A stretch of DNA of 64,000 bases, from assembly GCF_028752835.1 (NCBI RefSeq), contig NZ_CP087952.1, positions 3,470,501 through 3,534,500 of the forward strand, written 5' to 3'. Positions 27,994-36,321 of this stretch are shown here, piece by piece. The DNA is from Desulfosarcina sp. BuS5 (GTDB taxonomy: Bacteria; Desulfobacterota; Desulfobacteria; Desulfobacterales; BuS5). Made by a program: the position numbers and the translations under genes. Every line of letters starts with the position of its first letter. Positions within the stretch are counted from its first letter, which is position 1. The notes under the pieces were generated by a model, which did no database searches, was not told the DNA's origin, and was given only the letters and a program-made list of their open reading frames with translations.

Positions 27994-28124
27994 CAATACC
28001 TTCGCCAATTTGTATTTTGATCTGTTTTTACAAAAAATTATTTTTTAAACATTAACAAAATCAACACGTTACAAAAACAGAAAAAGCTGATTTTCTCTGT
28101 TTTTTTAATTTGGCGAAGGTATTG
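27994..28124. mobile_element. 131-bp inverted-repeat element with 5-bp TSD
   Basis: The ends CAATACCTTCGCCAATTT (27994-28011) and AATTTGGCGAAGGTATTG (28107-28124) are complementary except for one or two inner bases. TTTAA flanks both sides. An inner CTGTTTTT / AAAAACAG pair adds to the stem. No coding capacity. Its ends are unlike the other elements here. Confidence 0.85.
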
Positions 28125-28170
28125 TTTAACAAAACATTTAATTATTTTAGTTAAAACCTATAGCACATTT

Positions 28171-28273
28171 CGGAAGTCTTGATACTGTTTATGCAAATTT
28201 TTAGCAGTAAACATGCGTCACAAGTTGCTTTCTACGAGTATCAAGATTTACGGGACACGCGATAATACTTCCG
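28171..28273. repeat. Bipartite inverted repeat upstream of the RseC-like gene
   Basis: CGGAAGT (28171-28177) pairs with ACTTCCG (28267-28273), and CTTGATACT (28178-28186) with AGTATCAAG (28237-28245), about 100 bp overall. It ends roughly 20 bp before the RseC-like start, so it lies in that gene's promoter or leader. It may be a decayed small element. Confidence 0.5.
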
Positions 28274-28289
28274 GTCTTTTCCGGGTCAG

Positions 28290-28742
28290 GTGTTTAATTT
28301 GGCTACTGAAGAAGGCATAATAACAAAAATTGATGCCGCCACTGCCTGGGCAAAAACAACAAGAAGCAGTTCATGCGCGTCCTGTTCCTCAAGGGATTCC
28401 TGTAATGTCATGGAGGAAGGCGGAAAAGAAATGATTGTTGAGGCCCGCAATCCGGCAGGCGCTAAAGTAGGAGATCGGGTTGTGCTCAGTTTTGAAACAT
28501 CCTCATTATTAAAGGCCTTATTTTTGCTGTATGTTTTTCCGATTATCTGCATGATTGCAGGCGCCGTTGTGGGCCATAAATTTGCCATTATCTACAATTA
28601 CAATGATTCGGTAATGTCTGCAATTTCAGGGTTTCTATTTTTTTTCCTCGCGATTATTGTAATAAGATTAACGTCTGACAAACTGGCCGAAAAGGATGCT
28701 TACAAACCAAAAATCATCAGAATTCTGTCCAAAAGTAAGTAA
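28290..28742 (+). CDS. RseC/SoxR-reducing-system family membrane protein
   Basis: The product has 150 residues with the RseC layout. An N-terminal cytoplasmic part with a Cys cluster (SSCASCSSRDSCNVM) is followed by a beta domain (KVGDRVVLSF) and two membrane helices (LFLLYVFPIICMIAGAVVG; AISGFLFFFLAIIVI). RseC proteins accompany Rnf or sigma-E systems and are implicated in redox control, but neither is visible here. The start could be the GTG at 28290 or the TTG at 28299; AGGTG lies at good distance for the latter and MATEEGIITKI looks like a family N-terminus. Confidence 0.85.
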   Translation: MFNLATEEGIITKIDAATAWAKTTRSSSCASCSSRDSCNVMEEGGKEMIVEARNPAGAKVGDRVVLSFETSSLLKALFLLYVFPIICMIAGAVVGHKFAIIYNYNDSVMSAISGFLFFFLAIIVIRLTSDKLAEKDAYKPKIIRILSKSK

Positions 28743-28746
28743 AATT

Positions 28747-29835
28747 TTATACAGGATACTTATAGGTTTTACCCTCATAATTTTTTACAAGTAAATTACC
28801 ATTATTTGCTCCCACGATATATTTTGGGACAAGCGGTACTTTGCCCCCTCCCTCCGGCAAATCGATCATATAATGCGGCACTGCAAGGCCGGACGTATGA
28901 CCATAAAGTTCCTGCATAATTTTAAGACCCTTCTTGACGGATGTACGAAAATGACAGGTTCCCTCAACAAAATCGGCATTATGAATATAATATGGTTTTA
29001 CCCTGATCTTGAGCAGACCATGCACAAGCTTTTTTATCGCCGCCGGTGTGTCATTTACTCCCCTTAGCAGCACTGACTGGCATCCAAGGGGCAGGCCGGC
29101 ATCCGCAAGAATTGAGCAGGCTTTTGTTGCCTCAGGGGTAATTTCATCATAAAGATTAAATTGTATATTAATATACAGAGGGATATATTTTTTTAAAATC
29201 CCGGCAAGCTCCCGGGTTATTCTCTGGGGAAGAGTACATGGCACCCTCGAATGAATTCTAATTATCTCAACATGATCTATTGCGCGTAGTCGCAACAAAA
29301 TATTGTCAAGCACCTCATTTTCAAGCAGCAAAGGATCGCCGCCTGAAATTAAAACATCGCGTATCGCTCTGTTCCAACGGATATAGGCCAGACCGTCTTT
29401 TATGGTATCATCATTTACTGAAAAACGGGTCCCCACTCTTCTTTTACGCATGCAGTGCCGGCAGTACATGGCACACTGGTCCGAAACCATAAAAAGGACC
29501 CTGTCAGGATAGCGGTGAATCAGATTCGGAACTGGAGATTGAGCTTCTTCAGCAAGGGGATCTTCCATTCCTAATTGGAGATTTATCTCCTTCATATCCG
29601 GTATGGACTGCTTCCAGACAGGATCACCCACAGACTTAATAAGAGATAAATAGTAAGGGTTTATACGCATCGGGAATTTTTCGGTTATTTTTCGAATATT
29701 TTGTTTTTTTACCGGCAAATATTTTGCCAGCACATCAGCAGTCGTTATGCTGGAAGATAAAATATCATGCCAGTCGGAATACTTTTTGCAACATATTGCT
29801 CCTGCTAACGAGATGGTTTGGCTATTGTGTGTCAT
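28747..29835 (-). CDS. KamA-family radical SAM / PLP aminomutase (lysine 2,3-aminomutase type)
   Basis: The 362-residue enzyme moves an amino group between alpha and beta carbons using SAM, a [4Fe-4S] cluster and PLP. The cluster motif CAMYCRHC has C121, C125 and C128. Later come VLISGGDPLLL, YYIHNADFVEG and IDLPEGGGKVP. The last holds the PLP lysine, and Asp residues occupy the positions that bind the lysine amino group in lysine 2,3-aminomutase, so lysine is a plausible substrate. It is shorter than clostridial KamA, and EpmB-like lysylation is an alternative, but no efp or epmA is nearby. AAGGATATC precedes the ATG. Confidence 0.85.
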   Translation of the reverse strand: MTHNSQTISLAGAICCKKYSDWHDILSSSITTADVLAKYLPVKKQNIRKITEKFPMRINPYYLSLIKSVGDPVWKQSIPDMKEINLQLGMEDPLAEEAQSPVPNLIHRYPDRVLFMVSDQCAMYCRHCMRKRRVGTRFSVNDDTIKDGLAYIRWNRAIRDVLISGGDPLLLENEVLDNILLRLRAIDHVEIIRIHSRVPCTLPQRITRELAGILKKYIPLYINIQFNLYDEITPEATKACSILADAGLPLGCQSVLLRGVNDTPAAIKKLVHGLLKIRVKPYYIHNADFVEGTCHFRTSVKKGLKIMQELYGHTSGLAVPHYMIDLPEGGGKVPLVPKYIVGANNGNLLVKNYEGKTYKYPV

Positions 29836-29928
29836 AAGATATCCTTTTTGATCAATATCCGATCAACCTTGAAATAAAATAACTTGCAAAATATTATTTG
29901 CAGGATTATTTATTATAATTAATCTAAT

Positions 29929-29964
29929 TTTTTCTATAATATTTTCTATAATATTTTCTATAAT
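29929..29964. repeat. Three tandem 12-bp units before the PilZ gene
   Basis: The unit ATTTTCTATAAT is repeated three times in tandem (the first unit starts TTTTTCTATAAT), 23 bp before the PilZ ATG. Each unit contains TATAAT, so it offers staggered -10 boxes. Copy-number change could alter expression. Confidence 0.8.
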
Positions 29965-29986
29965 ATTTAATTTTTGAGGCATCATA

Positions 29987-30490
29987 ATGTTGGAAAAAAT
30001 ATTTGTAAACGAAAATAATATAGCTGTTTTTATCTGCCCTGAATGTAAAAAATCAAGAAATGTTGATGTTTCAAAATACAAAAATCTTGACAAAGCTTCC
30101 AAAATTAAATGCAGTTGCCCCTGCGGGCATTCATATAACGCTATCCTGGAAAAAAGAAAACATTACAGAAAAAAAACGAATTTTCCCGGAATATATGTTA
30201 ATATTATTTCCAGTATAGGTGCCAATTTTTTAGAGGAAGTGGGCCGCGGCACACTAAAGGTAACCGATATATCCCGCACAGGAATACAATTCACTCTGAA
30301 TATTCAGCATGACTTTAGCCTTCATGATAAAATTCTTGTGGAATTCCGGCTGGACGATAAACAAAAAACATTGATAAAAAAAGAGGTTATAATAAAAAAT
30401 ATCAATGGGTTGAAAATAGGTGCCGAATTCTTCTCAATTGACCCATCGGACCCATCTGACAAAGCCATAGGGTTTTACCTTTTAAAATAA
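29987..30490 (+). CDS. PilZ-domain protein with N-terminal zinc-ribbon-like motif
   Basis: The product has 167 residues. The N-terminal CPEC (17-20) and CSCPCGH (42-48) make a probable metal-binding ribbon. The PilZ domain carries the c-di-GMP binding signature: a basic RKHYRKK (57-63) in place of RxxxR, and DISRTG (94-99) for D/NxSxxG. It probably acts as a cytoplasmic c-di-GMP effector. GAGGC lies 8 nt before the ATG. The output partner is not evident from neighbours (Tag follows 12 nt later). Confidence 0.85.
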   Translation: MLEKIFVNENNIAVFICPECKKSRNVDVSKYKNLDKASKIKCSCPCGHSYNAILEKRKHYRKKTNFPGIYVNIISSIGANFLEEVGRGTLKVTDISRTGIQFTLNIQHDFSLHDKILVEFRLDDKQKTLIKKEVIIKNINGLKIGAEFFSIDPSDPSDKAIGFYLLK

Positions 30491-30502
30491 ACAGCTTGTA
30501 AA

Positions 30503-31081
30503 ATGAAGCAGCGATGTAAATGGCCGGGCTATGATCCGGTTTATGTAAAATATCATGACACGGAATGGGGCGTCCCGGTGCATGATGACCGAACCCTGTT
30601 TGAATTTCTTGTGCTTGAAGGCGCACAGGCCGGACTGAGCTGGATAACCATTCTGAAAAAAAGAGATAATTTTGCCAAGGCCTTCGCAGGATTCAACCCG
30701 GAAATAATAGCGGAATATAATCAGAATAAAATCGAAGAGCTTATGCAAAACAAATCTATTATCAGAAACCGTTTAAAAATAAAATCTGTTGTGCGTAATG
30801 CAAGATTATTTCTTGATATTCAAAAAGAATTCACCAGCTTCAACGATTATATCTGGATGTTTACAGGTGGAAAACCGAAAAAGAATGCATGGCGGCATGA
30901 GGATGAGATTCCCGGAGCAACAGAAGAATCCTCGGATATGAGCAGAAATTTAAAAAAAAGAGGGTTTAAATTTGTCGGTCCCACAATTTGCTATGCCTTT
31001 ATGCAGGCTACCGGCATGGTAAATGATCATATAGTAGATTGCTTCAGATATAACGAGATCTATAGACCGTCACATAAATAA
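30503..31081 (+). CDS. tag: DNA-3-methyladenine glycosylase I
   Basis: It excises 3-methyladenine from alkylated DNA. The 192 residues match E. coli Tag with the zinc-snap ligands C5, H18, H176 and C180 and the catalytic-pocket segment LEGAQAGLSWITIL (E39). The final residues IYRPSHK and the TAA stop are written by the left flank of dispersed repeat copy D, which begins at 31061. The native C-terminus was therefore replaced or extended by a few residues, after the last zinc ligand, so activity is probably retained. No Shine-Dalgarno is clear before the ATG. Confidence 0.94.
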   Translation: MKQRCKWPGYDPVYVKYHDTEWGVPVHDDRTLFEFLVLEGAQAGLSWITILKKRDNFAKAFAGFNPEIIAEYNQNKIEELMQNKSIIRNRLKIKSVVRNARLFLDIQKEFTSFNDYIWMFTGGKPKKNAWRHEDEIPGATEESSDMSRNLKKRGFKFVGPTICYAFMQATGMVNDHIVDCFRYNEIYRPSHK

Positions 31082-31166
31082 TTTCACTGCGTTATCGGTC
31101 GTTGAAGTATTACAATACGCCTTCCTCCCTCTGGCCTTGTGAAATGAATTATCTGACGGTCTATAG
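31061..31166 (+). repeat. Dispersed hairpin repeat, copy D, overlapping the 3' end of tag
   Basis: Full copy: CTATAGACCGTCACATAAAT, then CTGCGTTATCGGTCG, the central GTATTACAATAC hairpin, CCTCTGGCCTTGTGAAAT, and ATTATCTGACGGTCTATAG. It is nearly identical to copy B (opposite orientation). Its first 21 bp are coding in tag. Confidence 0.9.
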
Positions 31167-31199
31167 ATTGTCACATAAGTAATTTTACTGCGTTATCCC
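31162..31199 (+). repeat. Partial sixth copy of the dispersed repeat, abutting copy D
   Basis: TATAGATTGTCACATAAGTA followed by ATTTTACTGCGTTATCC repeats the left flank and breaks off before the hairpin. It shares its first bases with the end of copy D and ends beside the stop codon of the trans-sulfuration gene (31205). Confidence 0.8.
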
Positions 31200-31204
31200 A
31201 TGGA

Positions 31205-32395
31205 TCAAACCTGCATAACGTTTTCGAGATCTGAAATAATATCCGCCGCGGCTTCAATGCCGATTGAGAGTCTTATTAATCCATCTGTAATACCGGCCTT
31301 GGCCCTTTCTTGTTTAGTATAGGTTGAATGGGTCATAGAGGCGGGATGCTGGATCAGGGTTTCACAACTTCCAAGCGAGACGGCAAGCAGGGCCAGTTTA
31401 ACTCGGCCCATAATTTTCCGGCCTGCTTCTACCCCGCCCTTTACTTCAAATGACAACATACCGCCGAATCCTCTCATCTGCTTTTTAGCCAGCCTGAGCC
31501 CGGGCCCTGATTCAATGCCAGGATAATAAACATTTATTACGGCAGGATGCTTTTGCAGCCATTGCGCAATACTCATGGCGTTGTCACTCTGTCTTTTTAC
31601 CCTCAACGCAAGGGTTTTAATACCCCTTAAGATCAGCCACGCATTAAACGGACTTATAACGGGGCCATAGTGGAAAATATATTCTTCCCTGATTCTATTA
31701 ATCATATTTCCGGATCCGATAATTATACCTCCGAGAGCATCACTGTGCCCGCTAAGATATTTTGTGGCGGAATGAATAACGATGTCCGCGCCTAAACTTA
31801 ACGGGTTCTGAAGATAAGGTGTTGCAAAAGTATTGTCTACAATCAAAGGTAGTTTCCGTTTACGCGCAACCGATTTCCACATCTTAATATCGATAATATC
31901 CAAGGTCGGATTTGCAGGGGTTTCCATGAATAAAAATTTTGTTTTTTTATTGATCATATCGTTGATGAGCTCTTTTGAGCAGGCATCAGGGGGTGATATA
32001 AAAAGCGGCTCAATATCAAGATCTCTCAAATGTTTGTTAAAAAGCGCAAAGGTGCCTCCGTAAATTGAGTTACATGTAATAAAATTATCCCCCGGTTTTG
32101 CCAAAGTGAGCGCAACCGCAGCAATGGCAGACATGCCGGAAGAGGTAGCAGCGGCGGATTCGCCGCCTTCCAGTAAAGCCATCTTTTTCTCCAGCAGATT
32201 GATGGTGGGATTGGAAATCCTGGTATATATATACCCTTCCTCTGTACCTTTGAATAGAGCGGCACCATGATCTGCGTCTTTAAATATGAATGTTGATGTG
32301 GGATGGATGGGCGGCACGAGATCCATATGAGTCGAATATTCACAGCCTTGCCCGTGGACAATTTCTGTTTCGATGCTCATTTTATTTTTTGTCAT
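31205..32395 (-). CDS. Cys/Met metabolism PLP enzyme (cystathionine gamma-synthase / O-acetylhomoserine sulfhydrylase / Met gamma-lyase group)
   Basis: A cytoplasmic fold-type I PLP enzyme of 396 residues. The PLP lysine is K212 in HSATKYLSGHSDALGG. Other family marks are VPPIHPTSTFIF, YTRISNPT, SIYGGTFALF and LGSCETLIQHPASMTHS. Methionine gamma-lyases usually have a Cys where YGGTF (112-116) has Gly, so a synthase or sulfhydrylase, or a gamma-lyase of broader specificity, is more likely; the exact reaction is not settled. GAGGAG precedes the ATG, which overlaps the end of putA by 14 nt. Confidence 0.88.
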   Translation of the reverse strand: MTKNKMSIETEIVHGQGCEYSTHMDLVPPIHPTSTFIFKDADHGAALFKGTEEGYIYTRISNPTINLLEKKMALLEGGESAAATSSGMSAIAAVALTLAKPGDNFITCNSIYGGTFALFNKHLRDLDIEPLFISPPDACSKELINDMINKKTKFLFMETPANPTLDIIDIKMWKSVARKRKLPLIVDNTFATPYLQNPLSLGADIVIHSATKYLSGHSDALGGIIIGSGNMINRIREEYIFHYGPVISPFNAWLILRGIKTLALRVKRQSDNAMSIAQWLQKHPAVINVYYPGIESGPGLRLAKKQMRGFGGMLSFEVKGGVEAGRKIMGRVKLALLAVSLGSCETLIQHPASMTHSTYTKQERAKAGITDGLIRLSIGIEAAADIISDLENVMQV

Positions 32396-35300
32396 AATTT
32401 ACTCCTCGTTCACCAAGATTACCGTATCTATGATAATTACAGCAAATGCTCTGTTCCTTATGATACTGTAAAAGCTCGATCCGGCCTTCCATAACTACTC
32501 TTGTTCCGGAAACATAAAACCCCAGGCCCGCGGCAGCCTTGAGGAGAGGAAGCGGTACCCGTTCCGGCGCGGCGTAACGAATACCATCCACCTCGGGCAG
32601 CATGTCGATCAGATCCTTATCGCTCTGATAGAGGATTTCAGGGCTGCCGATGAACTCCTTTCCATCTTTGCCGGAAAGGAATTCAACCGAACCATTCTTT
32701 AATCCTTCCGGGATGCTGATAATGAGACTGCATCCTGAAATCTTCACAGCAGCAATACGGGCCAATATTTCAAAAAGGCTGTCCTTACCATGCAAACGCA
32801 CGGTCATCTTTCCCAGGGGGAGGTAGCGGAGCAGATTATCCTGTCCTCTCAGGTGAAAGTAATCCTTTTCTACAGAAAATTCAGCTTCTTTGGCATAGCG
32901 ATAACTCTTTACAGCACTTAATGCTTTATAAAGATCAGTCTTATATTCTTTTAGCCCGCCCCGATTAAGCTTTTGGCGCCAGACTCTTGTCAACTGCAAT
33001 AAGGGATGATCATCAGCGACTGCCCCGGTTAATGGTGGGCTGATATCTCTGATCTCCATAAACTGCATAACATAATTTGGGCCGCCGGCCTTGATTCCGG
33101 CGCCCAGGGCGGATTTGCCCATCCCGCCGAAGGGCTGCCGGAGCACAACTGCTCCGGTTGTGCCGCGGTTGATATAGAGATTGCCTGCTTTTATTCTTTT
33201 TTTCCAGTATTCCTGTTCTTCATAATCCAGGCTTTCAAGCCCTGAGGTTAACCCATAACCTGTCTGATTCGTAATATCAACAGCATTATCCAGATTTTTC
33301 GCGCGCATAACACCCAGCAAGGGACCGAAAAATTCAGTAAAATGGACGTAGCTACCCGGCTGAACACCCCATTTAATGCCGGGAGTCCATAAATTAGGAT
33401 TACCATGTATGTTTTCAGGCTGCAGTGCCCACTCTTCACCTTTACTTAAATGGGTAAGCCCCTTTTTCAGCTTACCCGCGGGAGGTTGAATCAAAGGCCC
33501 CATTCTGTTTTTAAAATTCCAGGCCGACCCGGTTGCATAACTTTGGGCGGCATCCACAAGCTGTTTTTTAAAATTTTTGTCAGCATAAACCTCTTTTTCA
33601 AGGATCAGCAGAGATGTGGCGGAACATTTCTGTCCGCAGTTGCTGAAGGCGGAATGAATCACATTCTTTATAGCCTGATCCCTGTCCGACAGCGCTGTAA
33701 CAATCGTGGCATTTTTTCCGCCTGTTTCACCGGCAAAATATATTTCCGGCCGGTCTCGCAGTATTTGCAGAGCCGTATCGGTTCCACCGGTAAAAATTAT
33801 AAAATCAATTTCCGGATGCGCAACAAGTTTTGCTCCTGCGGCCGATCCCAGGCATGGGAGAAATTGGAGCACATTTTTGGACACTCCCGCCGCCCAGAAG
33901 CATCGGCACAATTCCCAGGCCGGAACTATGGCGGCAGAAGCCGGTTTAAATATAACGGTATTACCGGCGGCAAGGGCGGCTGTTATGCCTCCGCAGGGAA
34001 TCGCAATCGGAAAATTCCAGGGGGAGATGACCAGGCCGACGCCTTTTCCTCTACACTCTATATTATTTAAACCTGCCAGGGCTTTCAGGGAATATGGATA
34101 ATATTCAGCAAAATCTATGGCTTCGGAAACCTCCACATCGGCTTCACTGAAAATCTTGCCTGTATTTGCAGCTGCAGCGCCTATCAGATCACCCCTGGAG
34201 CGTCTCAGGTTGACGGCGACCCGGGAAAGGATCGCATGCCGTTCATCCGGACTCATATTCCGCCACTGGTCAGGATCTGCCCTGGCAATTGCTGCGGCCG
34301 AGTCTATATCCTCTTTTCCGGCCAGTGCACAGACAGCCACGCAAACCTTTTCATTCAGATCCGCCCGTATGCTGGACGGATCAATGGATTCAACCTTTTG
34401 TCGGTTTTCAAAAATATCTATGCCCCCGACTGTGATGGGAATTTCAAGGGGCTCATCACCCGAAAATTTTCTCCATTTATTTTTTATGGACCCGGCCCAC
34501 TCGTGATTGCCGGGCAATGACCAGTCCGTGTCCGGTTCATTTACAAATTCATTTTCAAAAAAAGTCCCTTTTTTTTCGTTGGATGTCTCATCTCTGCGGT
34601 CCTGGCACCTGTGGGATACCATTTCCGGATTATGTATCCAGTGGCATGAATCGATGAACTGCTGCTTTAAAAATGACCATTCCGGCGAATCGGTTTTAAG
34701 GTTGCAGGTATAACGCAAAAAATTCTCTTCCGCCGTATTCTCATCAAGGCGGCGAATAAGGTAGGCGACCGCATTTATAAATCTCGCTTTAGACGCCACA
34801 GGAGCATACATCAGGATCTTCCCGATGGTCTCCTGGATTGCGCTCATCACATGCGGGGCCATCCCTTCCAGCATTTCAAAGACAACATATTCGCCTATCA
34901 GCCTTTGGCTGGAAAGAATGTATGCAAAAGCCAATTCAAACAGATTGTGAGATGCGATGCCTAAATGAACCGAAGTAATGTTTTCAGGCCGCATTCCGAA
35001 TTCCAGCATTCTTTTAAAATTGGCATCCACATCGAGTTTTTTATCATAAGGCGCCAGAGACCAGTTGCTGATATCCGATTCAATTTTTTCCATTTCCAGG
35101 TTAGCGCCTTTGACAATTCGGATCTTTATGGGGCCGCCGCCATTGGCCGTCCTCTGCCTGGCCCATTTTGTCAGCCTTTGTTGAATCTCAAAGCCTTGGG
35201 GCAAATATGACTGCAGGGCGATCCCGGCCTGGCAGCTCTCAAACCCGGCTTCATCCAGGGCCTGCATAAAAGCCGTGACAGTAATTTCCAGGTCGGAAGA

Positions 35301-36002
35301 TCCTTCCATATCCAGGTTTACAAATTTAGGCCGGCCGGTGCCGTTGCTTTCTACAAAGGGATTCTCCTGGGCTGTACGGTAAAGGATGGACAAACGATCC
35401 TTAATAACGGCAACACTATCTTCAAATGCAAACGGTTGGATTTGGGAATAGAGAGATGAGATTTTTACGGAAATATGCTCGATCTCCGGTTTTTTCAAAT
35501 CCTCAATATACCGGTTCAGTTGGCGCAGGGCCTCGTCCTCTCCCAGAACCGCTTCTCCGATATGATTAATATTCATTTTTACAGAGCTTGTTCTTCTTTC
35601 CTGGAGAATAACGAGCAGCGCTTCTTTTTCTCCAGGGAGAATAAATCTTCCGCATTCCTTTATGATCGTCTTTATCATTACCGGAATCGATATCCTGTGA
35701 AAAAATCGGCCGAATAATAGAAAAAATCTTATTAAGAGTCGTTCACGCCATAAAAAAAAATGCGGAATTCCGTATCTTTGAAACAGGCTTCTGATCCGGC
35801 CGGCAACCCGGCCGGTATTTACGGATCTAAAACACTGATCAATTATTTTGGTCAGAACAACCTTATCGATTGAATGCTTAAGAAGACGCTGAAATCTTTT
35901 TTGATAAGTCTTTTCTTTCGAGCTTAAAATTTGATCAGCGCGTTGCTGCCATTTTGCTGCCAATTCCGTTGATTCCGCTATTATATTTTCCAGATTTTCC
36001 AT
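32382..36002 (-). CDS. putA: PutA-type proline dehydrogenase / 1-pyrroline-5-carboxylate dehydrogenase
   Basis: This bifunctional enzyme oxidises proline to glutamate. Of 1206 residues, about 100-450 form the FAD-linked proline dehydrogenase barrel (VNLDMEGSSDLEITVTAF, IRIVKGANLEMEK, and ASHNLFELAFAYIL). About 550-1010 form the aldehyde dehydrogenase (GLVISPWNFPIAIPCGG, FAGETGGKNATIV, SNCGQKCSATSLLI with the catalytic Cys, and GGMGKSALGAG). No ribbon-helix-helix repressor domain is present at the N-terminus, so it is not an autoregulatory PutA. The last 190 residues are a poorly recognised extension. It overlaps the following PLP-enzyme gene. Confidence 0.93.
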   Translation of the reverse strand: MENLENIIAESTELAAKWQQRADQILSSKEKTYQKRFQRLLKHSIDKVVLTKIIDQCFRSVNTGRVAGRIRSLFQRYGIPHFFLWRERLLIRFFLLFGRFFHRISIPVMIKTIIKECGRFILPGEKEALLVILQERRTSSVKMNINHIGEAVLGEDEALRQLNRYIEDLKKPEIEHISVKISSLYSQIQPFAFEDSVAVIKDRLSILYRTAQENPFVESNGTGRPKFVNLDMEGSSDLEITVTAFMQALDEAGFESCQAGIALQSYLPQGFEIQQRLTKWARQRTANGGGPIKIRIVKGANLEMEKIESDISNWSLAPYDKKLDVDANFKRMLEFGMRPENITSVHLGIASHNLFELAFAYILSSQRLIGEYVVFEMLEGMAPHVMSAIQETIGKILMYAPVASKARFINAVAYLIRRLDENTAEENFLRYTCNLKTDSPEWSFLKQQFIDSCHWIHNPEMVSHRCQDRRDETSNEKKGTFFENEFVNEPDTDWSLPGNHEWAGSIKNKWRKFSGDEPLEIPITVGGIDIFENRQKVESIDPSSIRADLNEKVCVAVCALAGKEDIDSAAAIARADPDQWRNMSPDERHAILSRVAVNLRRSRGDLIGAAAANTGKIFSEADVEVSEAIDFAEYYPYSLKALAGLNNIECRGKGVGLVISPWNFPIAIPCGGITAALAAGNTVIFKPASAAIVPAWELCRCFWAAGVSKNVLQFLPCLGSAAGAKLVAHPEIDFIIFTGGTDTALQILRDRPEIYFAGETGGKNATIVTALSDRDQAIKNVIHSAFSNCGQKCSATSLLILEKEVYADKNFKKQLVDAAQSYATGSAWNFKNRMGPLIQPPAGKLKKGLTHLSKGEEWALQPENIHGNPNLWTPGIKWGVQPGSYVHFTEFFGPLLGVMRAKNLDNAVDITNQTGYGLTSGLESLDYEEQEYWKKRIKAGNLYINRGTTGAVVLRQPFGGMGKSALGAGIKAGGPNYVMQFMEIRDISPPLTGAVADDHPLLQLTRVWRQKLNRGGLKEYKTDLYKALSAVKSYRYAKEAEFSVEKDYFHLRGQDNLLRYLPLGKMTVRLHGKDSLFEILARIAAVKISGCSLIISIPEGLKNGSVEFLSGKDGKEFIGSPEILYQSDKDLIDMLPEVDGIRYAAPERVPLPLLKAAAGLGFYVSGTRVVMEGRIELLQYHKEQSICCNYHRYGNLGERGVNYDKK

Positions 36003-36225
36003 TTTTGTTAAGCCTTATACTTTCCACGGTTGCAGAGCATTCTTTGATCCCGGTCTATAGATTTCCACAGCAATCACCGGAGCACTTAATAGTGCCATTT
36101 TTCTATAAAAAAATTATATTTGTATTTTCATTAAGTCAAGGAATAAGTATGGTGCCCCCGGATTACATATTATCAGATTATGCCAAAATACGTTTCCTGT
36201 TTGTTCAGGTTTTTCAGTCGAATAA

Positions 36226-36254
36226 TTGTATTACTGGTTGAAGTCTGGTATAAT
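36226..36254 (+). promoter_or_regulatory. Sigma-70-type promoter upstream of feoB
   Basis: TTGTAT (36226-36231), a 17-bp spacer and a perfect TATAAT (36249-36254) lie about 68 bp before the GTG start of feoB. The remainder of 36003-36225 shows no gene; no Fur or DtxR box is clearly recognisable. Confidence 0.55.
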
Positions 36255-36321
36255 ATTCTTATATTGATTGTTTATACAAACATCTATCAGATCATTAAAT
36301 AAAAGGAAAGAAAGCGGGAAA

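Noticed and set aside
28747-29835. EpmB (EF-P lysylation) as the function of the KamA-like gene
   Set aside because: No efp or epmA nearby, and the residues contacting free lysine are kept. It remains an alternative only.
33450-34101. Plus-strand ORFs of 206 and 131 residues inside putA
   Set aside because: They are antisense to the conserved aldehyde dehydrogenase domain, with no start signal or family match.
36050-36080. Another copy of the dispersed TATAGACCGTC repeat (TCTATAGATTTCCACAGCAA)
   Set aside because: It shares only about ten bases with the left flank, with no core or hairpin. A similar TTTCCACAG occurs at 17338, but too little to call a family.
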